64,000 bases of DNA from Ornithodoros turicata (lineage: Eukaryota > Arthropoda > Arachnida > Ixodida > Argasidae), in the NCBI RefSeq assembly GCF_037126465.1, contig NC_088201.1, positions 197,540,403 through 197,604,402 on the forward strand, given 5' to 3'. The notes below the pieces were generated by a model. The model was given only the letters and a program-made list of their open reading frames with translations, had not been told where the DNA came from and did not search any database. Positions within the stretch are counted from its first letter, which is position 1. Each line of letters opens with the position of its first letter. Shown piece by piece: positions 22,949 through 34,614 of this stretch. The translations under genes were made by a program, and so were the position numbers.

Positions 22949-23758
22949 CCCAAAACATTCACCTTCGCCCGTAGATCTCCGCCATCGCATCGACGATTTC
23001 GAGTTAGCCAAGCCACGAGCGCGGCTAAGCCAGGACGAAGCCGGGATTGGTCAGGGTTTACCGACCACAGGACCGCCGTGCCAGGGAAATTTAAAAAATG
23101 GTTTTCTTAAAAACTACAAACAAATGGGTGAAAATTTTTCACATGTATGCTCCCTGTGCGGAAACGAACGCACAGCCCAAGCATGGCTCCATTCTGTCGC
23201 AGTCGAAAATCGGCGGAGCTGAGCTTTAAACAAAAATCTTCAGTGTCAGTACCTGTATTTTGTTTATGGGATCTACAGGACTTCACTCCCCTCTTCGCAT
23301 ACACTTGCACTACATGTTATGTGTAACCTAAGAATGCCGTTATGTGAATGGAGTGGCTAGTTTGCCACAGTACCACAAATAGGAACACAAATGGCTGGTA
23401 AATCTTCTACAGAATCTGGGCCAAGACGATGAGCACTTGGAATCATCACAGTTTTTAGTACCATGCAGAGGAAGATAGAGTAGAGTACCCTCAAATTTTG
23501 TACTACTTTTTCTGAATTACTTGTAATTATGCTGCAGCTACATAGGCAGCAGTTAAAATGCTACTCACAATTGACAAAACTTCATGCTAGCACTCAATGC
23601 CTTTTACAAACTTTGGTTTGTGATGTGATGAATGTTTCGGTGACTTCCATAGGCCCGGTTTCACCAACTCTGGTTAACTGAACCAATATGAAGGGTTGCA
23701 AATTCTTGAACTTAACAGACACTTCTTTTTTTTTCATCGGTGATGTGGTGAATATTTC

Positions 23759-24565
23759 AGTACACAGTAAATCTTTTTGCACCCTTTAGGGTGTAGAAGG
23801 GGTGTAATTTGCGGATAACACCCCACGTTTTTCAGTTACACCCTTCGCTACACCCTTGTCAAGCTACAAGGGTGTTTCATGGGTGTAAAATGGGTGTACA
23901 TTAGAAACACACCCTTGTAACACCCTAAAAACACCTTATGACTGTGTTACTGTCTGCGGATGTCCGAATTCCCATGTTTGTTACAACCCGCATTTCGATA
24001 CCGGGAATGGGATTGAGGGGGGAAATATAAGTTTGTTCTAAAAAAAAAAGGAAAAACACAAGAGGAGGGAAAGGATTGAGGCTTTTGAACATATTCATAG
24101 CTAAGGCTGCCGTCATGTAGTATATGTGGACTCTGAGGGTTTTGTGACGTGATGCGTCCCCCCCAAAATCAGGGTTCCGTTATCGATGCCAGTTTACCTG
24201 CGCTGACTGTCTTATATGCTTGTTCCATGCAAATTTCGTACTAATTCACCCGTAGAAGGAGTATCCTATAATCAGGACCGCCCGCACGAGCGTCGGTAGC
24301 TCAGTCGGTAACGTGTTGGCTTGCCGTTCTCAGGGTCGCTGGTTCGATCCGGGTATGACACGAGGTAAAATTTCTTCCAGCATCGGTGTCGGATATGGGC
24401 TATGCATGTCAAAGAACATCAGGTGGTCGAAATGCAGCGTAACGCACTAGGCTATCATCTATTATTATTCCATACTGAAAGAGTGTTCAGGAACACCCTT
24501 AAAGGTGTTCGCCATGGGAAAGTTCAAAAAACACCCTTAAGGGTGTAAAAAGTTTTACTGTGTAG
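23759..24565. mobile_element. Inverted-repeat element of ACACCCTT phrases (middle layer)
   Basis: Ends ACACAGTAAATCTTTTTGCACC and GGTGTAAAAAGTTTTACTGTGT are inverted repeats with short flanks AGT on both sides. Multiple copies of ACACCCTTAAGGGTGT-like phrases occupy both subterminal regions (23780-23935 and 24480-24545). No coding sequence. Confidence 0.7.
24290..24470 (+). repeat. tRNA-derived SINE (inner layer)
   Basis: An A-box-like TAGCTCAGTCGGTAACG and a B-box GGTTCGATCC lie 35 bp apart in a tRNA-like head (24293-24357). They are followed by a body with AAAGAACATCAGGTGGTCGAA, a motif I associate with arthropod (including tick) SINEs, and a (TATT)n-like tail. It lies inside the ACACCCTT element, so it is the youngest layer of this nest. 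Confidence 0.75.
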
Positions 24566-24774
24566 TAATAACTCCTCTAGTGAAGCTGATAGTTTAATGA
24601 CCGTTCATCTTAGTTCCGATGCTGAAAAGGTTGGTGAAACTGGGTCATTATGTAGCCTTTCTGTACTGGTGCTGTGCAATGGTTTTTCGAGGGATTCAAA
24701 CAACAAAAAAGGTTACCAATAAAAAAATCCTTGGCATACCATACATGCCCCGGACAGCACGTAAGAAACTCAAC

Positions 24775-24960
24775 AGAATATAAATGTCATCATGACGTTG
24801 GCAGACAGGGGAGGGGACGGCTGGGTTCCACGAATAGGCACTTGTTCACTGCCTTCTCTTGAAAGAAAAGTAAGACCGAAGGTCGCGTGCTCTCTCAGAG
24901 ACGACCATCGTCCCCTCAAGACCTTGCCTTTTAAACGCGAACTCGTCCCCCCCCCCCAGC
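24775..24960 (-). repeat. Repeat family R1, copy 1 (inverted)
   Basis: Read on the minus strand this carries GGACGATGGTCGTCTCTGAG, the AACAAGTGCC and TGATGACATT words and a poly-purine region in the same order as copies at 33.96-34.44 kb and 62.45-62.88 kb. Function unknown, no long conserved frame. Confidence 0.55.
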
Positions 24961-26179
24961 TTTCAGCGTAGCTCAACTGTACCAAATCGGTGTCTCTCTT
25001 GAACTGTATGATGTCATTTGTTTTTATGATGAACAGTATGATGTCATTTGTACCATTTCCAAGGCACTTTGTACAAGGGTTTTGTATGCCAGCAGTGTAC
25101 TGTCTGCGAAAGGTAGTTTTCGTGTCCACTTCAAGAAGGCAATTTTTAAGAGGCTTTAGGGATGCGTAACTACTGTGTGATTTCCACTAAATATCAGAGG
25201 AGAGGTGCACACGTAAATACCTGAAACACTCAACTCAATTAACAGTAGGATCAAAATTACATGGGAATATATAGGTTTGTCTTGTTCACAAAATATATCA
25301 TTGCACAATCTGCAAAGTTCATAGGTAATTGCCATGGCCTACATCAATCAAACACTGCAAACCACTTATTGTCCATAGTCAGTCCGCGGTACGCAAAGTG
25401 AAAAACGTCATTGCCCATTGTGAACATGGCCATGCAACAGTTATGCACTTTGTTACGAGATGACTAATGCTTTGCCAATTCAACACGAACATACTTTGTA
25501 CCAACTACTTAGAACTTTGGAACAACCTTGCAAAGCATATGTACTCGTATGCACTTCCTTCAATCGCTTCAGCAGTATTTCTCCCGTAACATATCTCAGC
25601 AGATGCAGCATGTCATGTAAGTAACACAATTTTGGCACAGTATTTGCTTGATATGTCCAACAAGCAGAGATATCAAATCTTTGTGCCAAAATGGTGTGCC
25701 ACGTATCCGTGTAAAGACGAGTCGCTTAGATGGAATAGGTATAGCATCTTGATGTTGAATGCAAGAAGTTAATGTTTGACAAAATATATGTCATGGGTTA
25801 AATAGAACAGTCTATCATACACATCAGAAGAATGCCAACACTTCAGTGCTTTACCTTTACTGTTATTCCAATGTTTACTCTCCCTTCTATTGGAATTATG
25901 TATTTCAGAATCATTTTTCTATTATTGAATTTTAATTTGGCAATCCTTTCGCATGTCTTCTGATGGACAGGTTAGCAATGTAAGGAGTGTTTATGTGCCT
26001 CTCACAACCTGCATCTTTATGCAAAAATACTCCAAAAGCCGGGAGACGACATAACTAGACAAAAAAGTAAAGAACTCAGACTTAACATAACAAAATAACA
26101 AGGTTTACTCAGACGCTTCATCCGTTATGCTGTAGAGGGACACCACCTCCTCTACATTACTTCTCGTCATGCTCTACAT

Positions 26180-28540
26180 CTCGTCCGTGCTTACCGTCAG
26201 ATTCCTATGGCAGAGGAGGACATACAAAAAACCCCATCACGATCCCATTTGGCCTGTTTGAGTTCCTTCGAATGCCCTTCGGCTTGCGGAACGCTGCCCA
26301 GACTTTTCAGAGGTTCATCGACAACATCATTCGCGGATTACCATTTGTCTACGCGTACATGGCTGACCTCCTCGTCGCAAGCCGCTCCCCAACAGAGCAC
26401 GAACAACATCTTCCGGCGCTCTTTACCCGCTTGCAACAGAGCGGCATCATTATCAACGCCGCTAAGAGCGAATTCGGAGTCGGAGAACTCGACTTCCTTG
26501 GACACCATGTCAGCAGCCAGGACATCATGCCTTTACCATACCGAGTCGCCGCCATTCAAGACTTCCCGCAGCCCGCTTCTGTGACCAAACTATGACAATT
26601 CTTGGGGCTGGTGAATTTTTATAGACGCTTTGTGCCATCATGCGCAGCCAAACTGAGTCCCCTCGAAGCTCTGCTCGCCACCAAGCGCTCGAAACATTCT
26701 GTGCTGGTTTGGACCCGTGAAGCGCCAGCTGCCTTCCAGGCAATCAAACAGGAAATCGCTTCGTCATCCCTTCTATTTCATCCTCAACACGACGCCTCAA
26801 CGTCCATCATGGTCGATGCATCCAGCACAGCTGTCGGCGCCGTCCTCCAACAACGTATCTCTGGTCCTTGGCGTCCTCTAGCATTCTTTTCACGCAAGAT
26901 GAAGCCCCAGGAGACTCGCTACAGTGCCTTCGGTCGCGAGCTCCTGGCCATATATCTCATCGTCAAGCACATTCGCCATTTCTTGGACGGCCGACAATTC
27001 ACTGTATTCACCGATCATAAGCCCCTCGTCTACGCATTTTCTTCATGCAGCACAAGCTACACCCCTCGTGAGACCCGCCACCTCGCATTCATCTAGGAGT
27101 TCACCATAGACGTTCAGCACGACAGTGGTGCAGATAATGTGGTAGCGGACGCTCTCAGTCGCGTCAACTTCATTGGGACAACATGTCAGACTTCACTCCT
27201 CGACGCACTGGCCCAGGCCCAATCATCCGATCAAGAACTCGCATCTTTCAGATGTGACCCGTCCTCTTCCTTAACCACAGACGATGTCGACCTGCCAGGC
27301 GCTACACATCCTGTCGCGTGCGACACGTCACAAGGTCGACCCCGCCCATTTGTTCCGGCGGCACTTCGACGAGAAGTCTTCTCGACCTATCATTCATTGT
27401 CCCATCCTGGCATACGTGGAACTCAAGAACTCATTTATCGGCGCTACGTCTGGCCCTTCATGAACAAGGACATCAAGCGCTGGGTTCAAGCCTGCATTCC
27501 GTGTCAGCGGACTAAGGTTCACAGGCACACCCGCCTGCATCCTTCTCAGTTTCCCGCGCCAGACAGCCGCTTCGCTCATATCCACATCGACTTGGTGGGA
27601 CCACTCCCAATATCATCCGGCTGTCGTTACATCTTCACCATCATTGACCGCTTCACGCATTGGCCTGAGGCTGTACCGGTACCCGACGCCACTGCATCCA
27701 GAGTTGCAGCCGCCCTCTTGAACACCTGGGTGTCGCGCTTCGGTGTACCCTCTATCATCACGTCAGACCGAGGTCCCCAGTTCGAGTCCGCCCTCTTCTC
27801 TAGACTCCTCAACACACTGGGCTGCAAGCGGATTCGAACGACTGCCTACCACCCGGCGTCAAACGGCCTCGTTGAGCGCTTCCACAGACAGCTCAAGGTT
27901 GCCCTCCGGGCTGCTCCTGAAACACCCTAGCCAGAAGTAATACCGCTCGCGCTCCTGGGGATCCGTTCCACCTTCAAACCTGACATGGGCTGCGCCGTCG
28001 CCGAGGTGGTATACGGCACGTCCCTACGCCTCCCCGGAGAGCTCATTTGCCCCTTGCCAGGCAGCACTGCTCACTCACCAGCTGACTACGTTTCGCGGCT
28101 CCGCCGTACTATGGCCGCCCTTCGTCCAGCAACATCTCGGTCCTCGCGTGTGCCATCGGCCTTCCAGCATCCCGACCTTGCCTCCTGCACACACGTTTGT
28201 GTGCGCTGCGACGCTGTGCGGAAGCCCCTGCAACCGCCCTAAACGGGCCCTCACCTCGTGCTGCGCCGTTCACCCAACTTTTACACCATTCAGCTGAACG
28301 GCCACGAGGACACTGTTGCCTTAGAACGGCTTAAACCGGCATACATCGACGCTGTACCACCGTTGCCGACCTCCTTCTCTGTGGAGCTACTCCATGACTC
28401 ACCCTCCACGGCAAGATGTCCGCTCACTACTCCAAATACTCTTCCCCCATCGCCGTCTCCCCGACTCAGCCCGCCCCGACAAGTCACCTGGGCTCCCAAG
28501 CTCGTTTCTATTCGCCAGCTTCCAGCGCTTGGCTAGGGGG
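26180..28540 (+). pseudogene. Ty3/gypsy pol fragment (RT, RNase H, integrase), degenerate
   Basis: The fragment enters in the reverse transcriptase (RAYRQIPMAEEDI, then MPFGLRNAAQTFQRF). The YxDD site reads YMAD, so a catalytic Asp appears lost. RNase H-type motifs follow (FTDHKPLVYAF and a final D-A-L-S-R). The integrase has an HHCC-like finger (H-x-LSHPG to C-IPCQRTK) and core motifs HIDLVGPLP, TSDRGPQFES and GLVERFHRQLK. In-frame stops occur at 26593-26595, 27094-27096, 27928-27930 and 28240-28242, and there is a frame change near 26235. 5' LTR, gag and protease are absent. It is a 5'-truncated, dead endogenous retroelement. Confidence 0.9.
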
Positions 28541-28547
28541 GAGGCCC

Positions 28548-28707
28548 TGTGGCAGCATTGCCAGCGCCACCACATCAAGGCGCGGATAATAAATAGCCTT
28601 GCCTCGGTCAGCCCGAGCTCTTGCTCTGACCTGACAATTCCACCGCCATGTTGTTGCCTGGTCTCGTTAGTGTTTAGTAGCACTACAGTCGTCACCGGGC
28701 CGCCACA
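28548..28707 (+). repeat. 3' LTR of the gypsy fragment
   Basis: A purine tract (GGGGGGAGG, 28536-28544) precedes a 160-bp segment that starts TGTGGC and ends GCCACA, a perfect 6-bp terminal inverted repeat with TG...CA ends. It contains AATAAATA and sits directly after pol. The matching 5' LTR is not in the window, so its identity rests on position and termini. Confidence 0.7.
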
Positions 28708-29640
28708 ATGCGAAGGACATCATCAGTGCCAAACTGAATGAGAGATTGCACAACCGGTCGCTATTAAAGGAGATGGGAGTATTGTTCGGGGAGGGGCCAC
28801 GGTTTTTGTTACAAACCGAGGGGTCACCGCGTATGTGCCAAGACTCTAGAAGCTTCATGTGTCCCCATCTTTGTTCTCTCTTGTTTTTGTCACAAGAGGG
28901 CAAGGGTGCCGGCAACATGACACATATTCACAAAAATACACAACCAGAGAGAGACACACACACACACAAGTTATAGCATAACACAGTCTCAATCATTTTG
29001 TCGTGTCCTTTTTGCTGTGTCGTCTGTTTGTTTTTGTTTTTTTGTGTGTGTAGTTTCTGGATTTTAAGCCCAAGAGCTGTTGCTGTAGAGGATGCTGAGA
29101 ACACGTGAAGCATACATTTTCTCATTCTCACATTATGCTGTAAGCAGTGTGAAATACAACTCAAAAGGAATTTAATGAGAGACAACTTGTCACCAAGATT
29201 AGTGTGGGAATATTGCAAAGGAAAAATAATTCTAAACTATAATGGATTATATTTAATGGTACAGTATTAGATGAAAGTTATTCAAATAATATTAAAGAAG
29301 TAACCATGCAAATTATCAGTCACACAGTGAAGCTGGCTGCAGTACACTATAATGTGTCACTCGGAACGATATCAGTGTTTCCAAAACTGACACATAAACC
29401 TTAGGGAGGCCGCAATAGTCAAAGCGGGTTACACCATTTGGCGAAAAGAAAAAGTAGATGGAGTGAACGCAATATGCGACAAAACCAAGGAAACTATCTC
29501 GCTATAACTCCAATAAGCTAACGTGCTTTCCGCCAGGTCCGTCGCATTATTTCTCACTGTGTCATGACGGACCCCCAACCTACAGCATACGTCACTTGCG
29601 CACAGTAGTATAACATTTATATTATTGTATATGTGTCAGG
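28708..29640. other. No gene recognised
   Basis: AT-rich sequence with short CA/GT runs (28950-28970) and T-rich stretches (29010-29050). Open frames are short and unrelated to anything I recognise. Confidence 0.5.
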
Positions 29641-29689
29641 GTGTACACAGGCACAGAAGAGGAAAGATATCAGCTGTCGCACACACAGC

Positions 29690-29895
29690 GATCCCGAAAA
29701 CTATGCCCATCTTCGTTGATGCACCCACGAATCCGCAGGAAGACCGCCGAGGCTTTCCCACTCGGATTAAGTACCTGTACCTTGACCTGTAAACAGTTTG
29801 GTGTACACTCCAGAAGACGAAAAAAGCTGATTGCCGATTTCATGGGCGCGGCCATGCGAGCCGACAAGGACAGTTCAGCTGAGGAGCAATTTTAG
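29690..29895 (+). repeat. Repeated exon-like block, copy 1
   Basis: About 200 bp encode RKTAEAFPLGLSTCTL, then KKLIADFMGAAMRADKDSS and AEEQF before a TAG. An inverted copy at 31667-31870 encodes the same block with substitutions. The TAG is followed by GGTCAA here and GGTAAGT in copy 2. Unknown protein, possibly the end of a transposon gene. Confidence 0.5.
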
Positions 29896-30375
29896 GTCAA
29901 CGCGAATGTGGCGCTAGTGGTGGGGCGCAACAATTTGCACTTCAAACGACGTAAAACACCAAAAAGTGAGCAGCGAGGATGCTTGCTTGCTCATTTGTCA
30001 TTATTTGGGCCTGTAATCCACATCAGGGTCCAGAAAGGCTGCTAAATACCGATGGCTGGCATTAGAAAAACGTGTTTGCAATGGTTTTTGTCCCGTTGCG
30101 GTTCAAGCGAAAGCACTTTTTTGCTGCTCCTCTCTTTTCTTTCTTTTTTTCTTTATCGTGTTTTACTGTTGTCGGTTCGTTCCGGAGCCGTAGCTTGGAA
30201 AGCTGCCTTTGTCTAGTTTCGGTATAAATCGGAATGTGGGGGCACGGGGAACAGTCCACCGCTCCTCGAGTTTTCACGGTGGCTCTGCCCCCCTTCCCCG
30301 AATTTTCGCTCTCAGGACCTCTTTGTATATGCCGCACTTCTCAATCACTAACTCCATGTCCCGCAGTGCTCTCCT

Positions 30376-30402
30376 TGAGGTTAGGTTAGGTTAGGTTAGG
30401 TT
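30376..30402. repeat. Interstitial (TTAGG)n telomere-type repeat
   Basis: Five consecutive GGTTA units are followed by GGGCTCGC and a C run. TTAGG is the ancestral arthropod telomere repeat. Here it is internal, so it marks either a retroelement tail or a healed break rather than a chromosome end. Confidence 0.8.
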
Positions 30403-31261
30403 AGGGCTCGCCCCCCCCCCTTGCCGTGATGGACTTCCGAGTTAGTGCGAGTGAGGTGTCTCCGTAATGGTAAACCTCAAACAGTGCACTACAAACAAAT
30501 GTCACCTCTGTGGATAATAATTTGAAGCATACAGATGAAGGATTCATCTCATATCTAATACGATTGCGAGCAATTCTGCCCTTTCAGTTTCTCGAAAGAA
30601 AGAAAAACACTTTCATAAAAAAATACATCTTAGTGAATTATGGAAATTAGAATGCCAAAATACCTTGCAGATAAGGTTTTCCTCCACTCGCGTACGCGTA
30701 AACGCGATACTAATGTACACATAGTCCTAGTTGTTTTATGTGAAGAAATCTATATTAAAAATGGCTACGACCACCAAGTATGCCTTTGTGGCACGTTCCC
30801 GTTTATTGTCTGTGTGCGTGTTTGAGCTTGGACAAATTTTTATAAAAAAGTCACGAGAGCACGTTATTTTCACAGTTGAGTTCTGCGAGCGGGTATCTCT
30901 TCCAAGAAAGACTGTAATGACTAATAAGGATGACTAATCAATTAAATTCATTAATTAATTCTAATGAGGACGTCTTGAACAAAAACCGGATACCGATATG
31001 GGAGACTGTCCTAGTTAAAATCCACACCAGGTTTAAAAATTTTGAAACACGTACGTGTATTAAAATATCCATCTCTGAATTTTGACATGCCAATGGGACA
31101 AAACCGAAACCGTGCCAACCACGTTTCGGGTGGTGATCTTCACGGTACGGGATCTGTATATACTTCTGTATGTCAACTGCGCTTGTAACTATATTGTCTT
31201 GGCTCGGAAACCGTATGTTTTTGGATCTTAGAGAGAGGAAAGAGGATGCATAACGTAAAAA

Positions 31262-31352
31262 TCCCGAGACTAGGGAACACGAAAGGACAGACACAACACG
31301 AAGTCTCATGAGACTTCGTGTTGTGTCTGTCCTTTCGTGTTCCCTAGTCTTG
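31262..31352. mobile_element. Perfect short palindrome
   Basis: Arms of about 45 bp (CCCGAGACTAGGGAACACG, then AAAGGACAGACACAACACG) are almost perfectly inverted with essentially no loop (centre TCATGA at about 31307). The downstream CACCAGCTCGCTTGCTTCC is shared with the degenerate copy at 1.4-1.6 kb and in part with 40340-40360. Confidence 0.85.
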
Positions 31353-31666
31353 GGTTTTTTACAATAAGCATCATCTTCACCAGCTCGCTTGCTTCCTAGC
31401 CCTTTTTTCATAGGAAAAAGGAATCATACTTCAAGTACTCTTCTTCCTAGGGAAGCGAGAGATCTATTGACTCTACGTTGCACTCGTTGCACTAGTGTCA
31501 GCGCGCTGAGCGGTTGAGCTGGAATTGGAATTAGCATTGCAAATGAATCAAAAATAACAATAAATAACACTAAAAAGAAAAAGAGTGAAAAAGCGTTATC
31601 TTAGCTGGTCGAGGTCGGTTTACTCTGGAAATTGTTGCACCGACGACTTTCCAAGTCCGAACTTAC

Positions 31667-31870
31667 CTAAAATTGCTCCTCTGATGAACTGTCCTTCTCG
31701 GCTCGCATGGCCGCACCCATGAAATCAGCAATCAGCTGTTCTCGTTTTGTGGGGTGTGCAGCAAACTGTTTGTAGTTCAAGCTACAGGTACTTAATACGA
31801 GTGGGGGAGCTTCGGCAGTCTTCCTGTGGATTCGCGGGTGCATCAACAAAGATGGGCGTAGCTTTCGGGA
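31667..31870 (-). repeat. Repeated exon-like block, copy 2 (inverted relative to copy 1)
   Basis: Encodes RKTAEAPPLVLSTCSL, then EQLIADFMGAAMRAEKDSS and SEEQF with a TAG at the same place as copy 1, followed by GTAAGT. The two copies face each other 1.8 kb apart. Shared frame and stop argue that the block was once coding. Confidence 0.5.
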
Positions 31871-33650
31871 TGGCTCTGTGGGACAGCCGCTGTCTTTCTC
31901 CGTCTGTTACGTCGCGAGACAACTGAGATCACCATCTGTGCGCGCTCAGGAAGCTTGAAATCTGCCCTGATAGATATACAGTAACATATACCTTCAATAT
32001 ACGCTGATACATATACGGTCAATAAATTGGGACTTGCTCCACTGCAATCTTTCCCGGAGTTCACGAGAGACATTCTTTGTGGAATTATGCCTTGCATTTA
32101 ATCTATCGCAGGTCGTTCCACAACCTACCCGAATAACTCATGCCACACAGTCAACCCTTGACTTGGTTTTAACCTCCCATCCTCAACACATATCAGCACA
32201 TATCTTCTTTGCATGTCACTGATGGTCTCAGTAACCACAAGGCCATTTTCTTCGATATATCTTCAAGTCGTCCAAATGTTCGTAAATTCAACGATCAAAC
32301 CATATACGACTACGGTCGAGCTAACTTCCAAGCCATCAACGAGGGTCTTGAAGCTCTGTATGAAAATTCCTTTCATGGCACCTCGCCTCACTCCAATCAA
32401 GATAACTGGTCCCTCTTTCGTGACAACAGAAACTACCTTACCGAGTACCATGTTCCAAAGATAAGAGTGAAATCTTATTATCACAATCCTTGGTTCACGA
32501 AAAGTCTCAAAATCTTGCTAACCAAGAAAAAGCGTTTATTCAGGAAGGCAAAGCGTCTTGGCGACGACGTATCATGGGCGAAATTTCAGTACTGTGAACG
32601 GGAATACAGGCGCTCGATCAAGGAAGTGAAACATAAGTTCTTTACCATCGGCCTCCCGTCACTCTTAACGAATAAACCAAAACAATTTTGGAAAATTTTA
32701 TCTCCGCCAAAATCCCACCTTATCAGTCTAACTGACACCAACGGCGATACTATCGCCGACAACGACTGCGCCAACGCTTTCGCTTCCTTCTTTTCGTCCG
32801 TTTTCAACACCGATAACGGGTATACACCCAAACTCCATTATCAGTAATCGCCTCCTCACCTATGGTCCCCATTCATATCAGCACTCATGGCATTTGTAAA
32901 ACCTTGAGTCACTTAAGCTGTCGTCAAGTGCTGGTCCGGACTCTATAACCCCAAAGGTTCTATACAACACGAGATCTATTTCCAGCAAGATTCTGTGTTG
33001 CATAGTTACTCAGTCACTCCAAGATTCTGCTTTACCGCAGGACTGGAAGGCGGCGAAGATTGTCCCTATTCACAAATCAGGGAGCTGCCACATCGTTAAT
33101 AACTACCGCCCCATTTCACTCAGTTCTATAGTATGTAAAATTATCGAACACGTAATCTTCTCCAATGTAGTTAAGTACCTTGAAAAAAATTGCTTCTTCT
33201 ATCTCTTGCAGCACGGGTTTCGAAAGCTGTTTTCGTGTGAAACTCAAGTAGCCAGTTTTGTTCACGACATCTTTCTCCACGCGGACAATAATCATCAGAC
33301 TGGCGCCGCTTTCTTAGACTTTCGCAAGGCCTTCGATATGGTGCCGCACTCTAAGCTTCTATACAAACTCTCTCTGCTTAACCTCGACCCATATGTCGTC
33401 CGTTGGATAGCTGAATTTCTCACTAATCGTACGTTATTTGTTACTTGCAACAACCACCTATCCCTAAATGTACCTGTGCTTTCTGGTGTCCCTTAGGGTT
33501 CAGTCCTCGGCCCTCTCCTTTTCCTTATCTATATAAATGACCTTCCTTCAGGCATATCTTCCACGATTCGTCTCTTTGCTGATGACTGTGTAGTGTACAG
33601 GCAAATCCTCCCTCCTTCTGACCAACTAACCTTACAGAGCGACCTTTCAC

Positions 33651-34614
33651 CATAGATTGAGAGGCTACCCCTCAAAAAGAACACGTTACAAGTTAAGTTA
33701 CCCTGTGCAAAATGTAACTAAGTTAATAACGAAGTTCTTCAGCCTGAAATGTAACTCGCAGTTACTCAGTTACTTAAAAAAAGAACGAGTTACTTCCAAG
33801 TTACTTCGGACACAAAATAACATTATGCAGGTGCAACGCGCGCGAGCAGCTGAGATAGACCTTGAGTTGCCTGGAGAGGGGGGGGGGTTATTGGCAGAGA
33901 AAAAGAAGAAGAAGAAATGAAAGGGAGGAGTGCAACACGCGTAGATCGTTTTCGTTTATGTCCAAAATAGACCACTCCCTGTTTGCAAGCAAATGATGTC
34001 ATAGTGTTGGACAGCGTCAACATTTGGTAGAATTCAACTACGCTCGAAGCTAGAGGTGAACAAGGTCGCGCCCAAAAGCCACGGTCTTGAGGGGATTAAG
34101 ATATGGTTCCTTAAAGGGACGCGACCCTCGGTCCTACTTTTCTTTCAATAGGAGGCGGCGAACAAGTGCCCGTTCGTGGAACACAACCCTCTGGCCCTTC
34201 CGATTTGTTTCGGTTTCAGTCATTGTCATGATGACGTTTCTCTGGTAGAGATATATTCGAACGCTTTGCATCTTACTCCCTGTGGGCGCACAATGGTTCA
34301 GCTTCATTTCAATGGCAGCGGTTCTTACTTCCTCAATAAAATACTGTCGTTGATTGAATATCACGTTTTCTGGCAAAAAAAAATGCCATTAAGGAACAGG
34401 AGAGAAATCAAGAAAATATGTGGACGTGAGTGATAAGCGAGTTAAAAGTAACTTGGAACTTCACCTAAGTTACTTTGGCAAAGTTACCTGAAAAAGGAAC
34501 GAGTTCCTCTGAAAGTTACCACGGCGCAAAAGTACCGAGTTAAGTTACAAGTTACCAAAAAAAGGAACTTAGTTACAGTAACGAGTTACTTGTAACGAGT
34601 TACCTCGAACTCTG
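33651..34614. mobile_element. hAT-type MITE inserted in the LINE
   Basis: The 964-bp insertion is bounded by an 8-bp duplication CCTTTCAC (33643-33650 and 34615-34622). Its ends, CATAGATTGAGAGG and CCTCGAACTCTG, form an imperfect inverted repeat. Subterminal GTAACGAGTTACTT words are abundant at both ends, as in many hAT MITEs. Removing it plus one duplication joins the LINE frame as QSDLS|LTRRWCNERQ. The middle (33960-34440) is a copy of repeat R1. Confidence 0.9.
33960..34440 (+). repeat. Repeat family R1, copy 2
   Basis: Begins with CCACTCCCTGTTTGCAAGCA and AATGATGTCATAGTG and contains AACAAGGTCGCGC, GGGACGCGACC, GGTCCTACTT and CATGATGACGTT in the same order as 62.45-62.88 kb. It lies wholly inside the hAT-type MITE, so either the MITE carries R1 or R1 was inserted there. 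Confidence 0.6.

Larger units (their letters stand above)
23652..24647. mobile_element. PIF/Harbinger-like MITE (outer layer of a nest)
   Basis: The left end GGCCCGGTTTCACCAACTC and right end GTTGGTGAAACTGGGTC are inverted repeats of the type seen at Harbinger-like elements. Most of the span between them is a second inverted-repeat element (23759-24565), which itself contains a SINE. Target duplication is not clear (ATA on the left, ATT on the right). Confidence 0.65.

Noticed and set aside
24290..24360. Possible tRNA gene
   Set aside because: A- and B-box words are present, but the cloverleaf does not close and a SINE body follows. The same holds for 14055-14130.
26180..28540. Functional retrovirus-like gene
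   Set aside because: Several in-frame stops, a damaged YxDD motif and missing gag, protease and 5' LTR. It is annotated as a dead fragment only.
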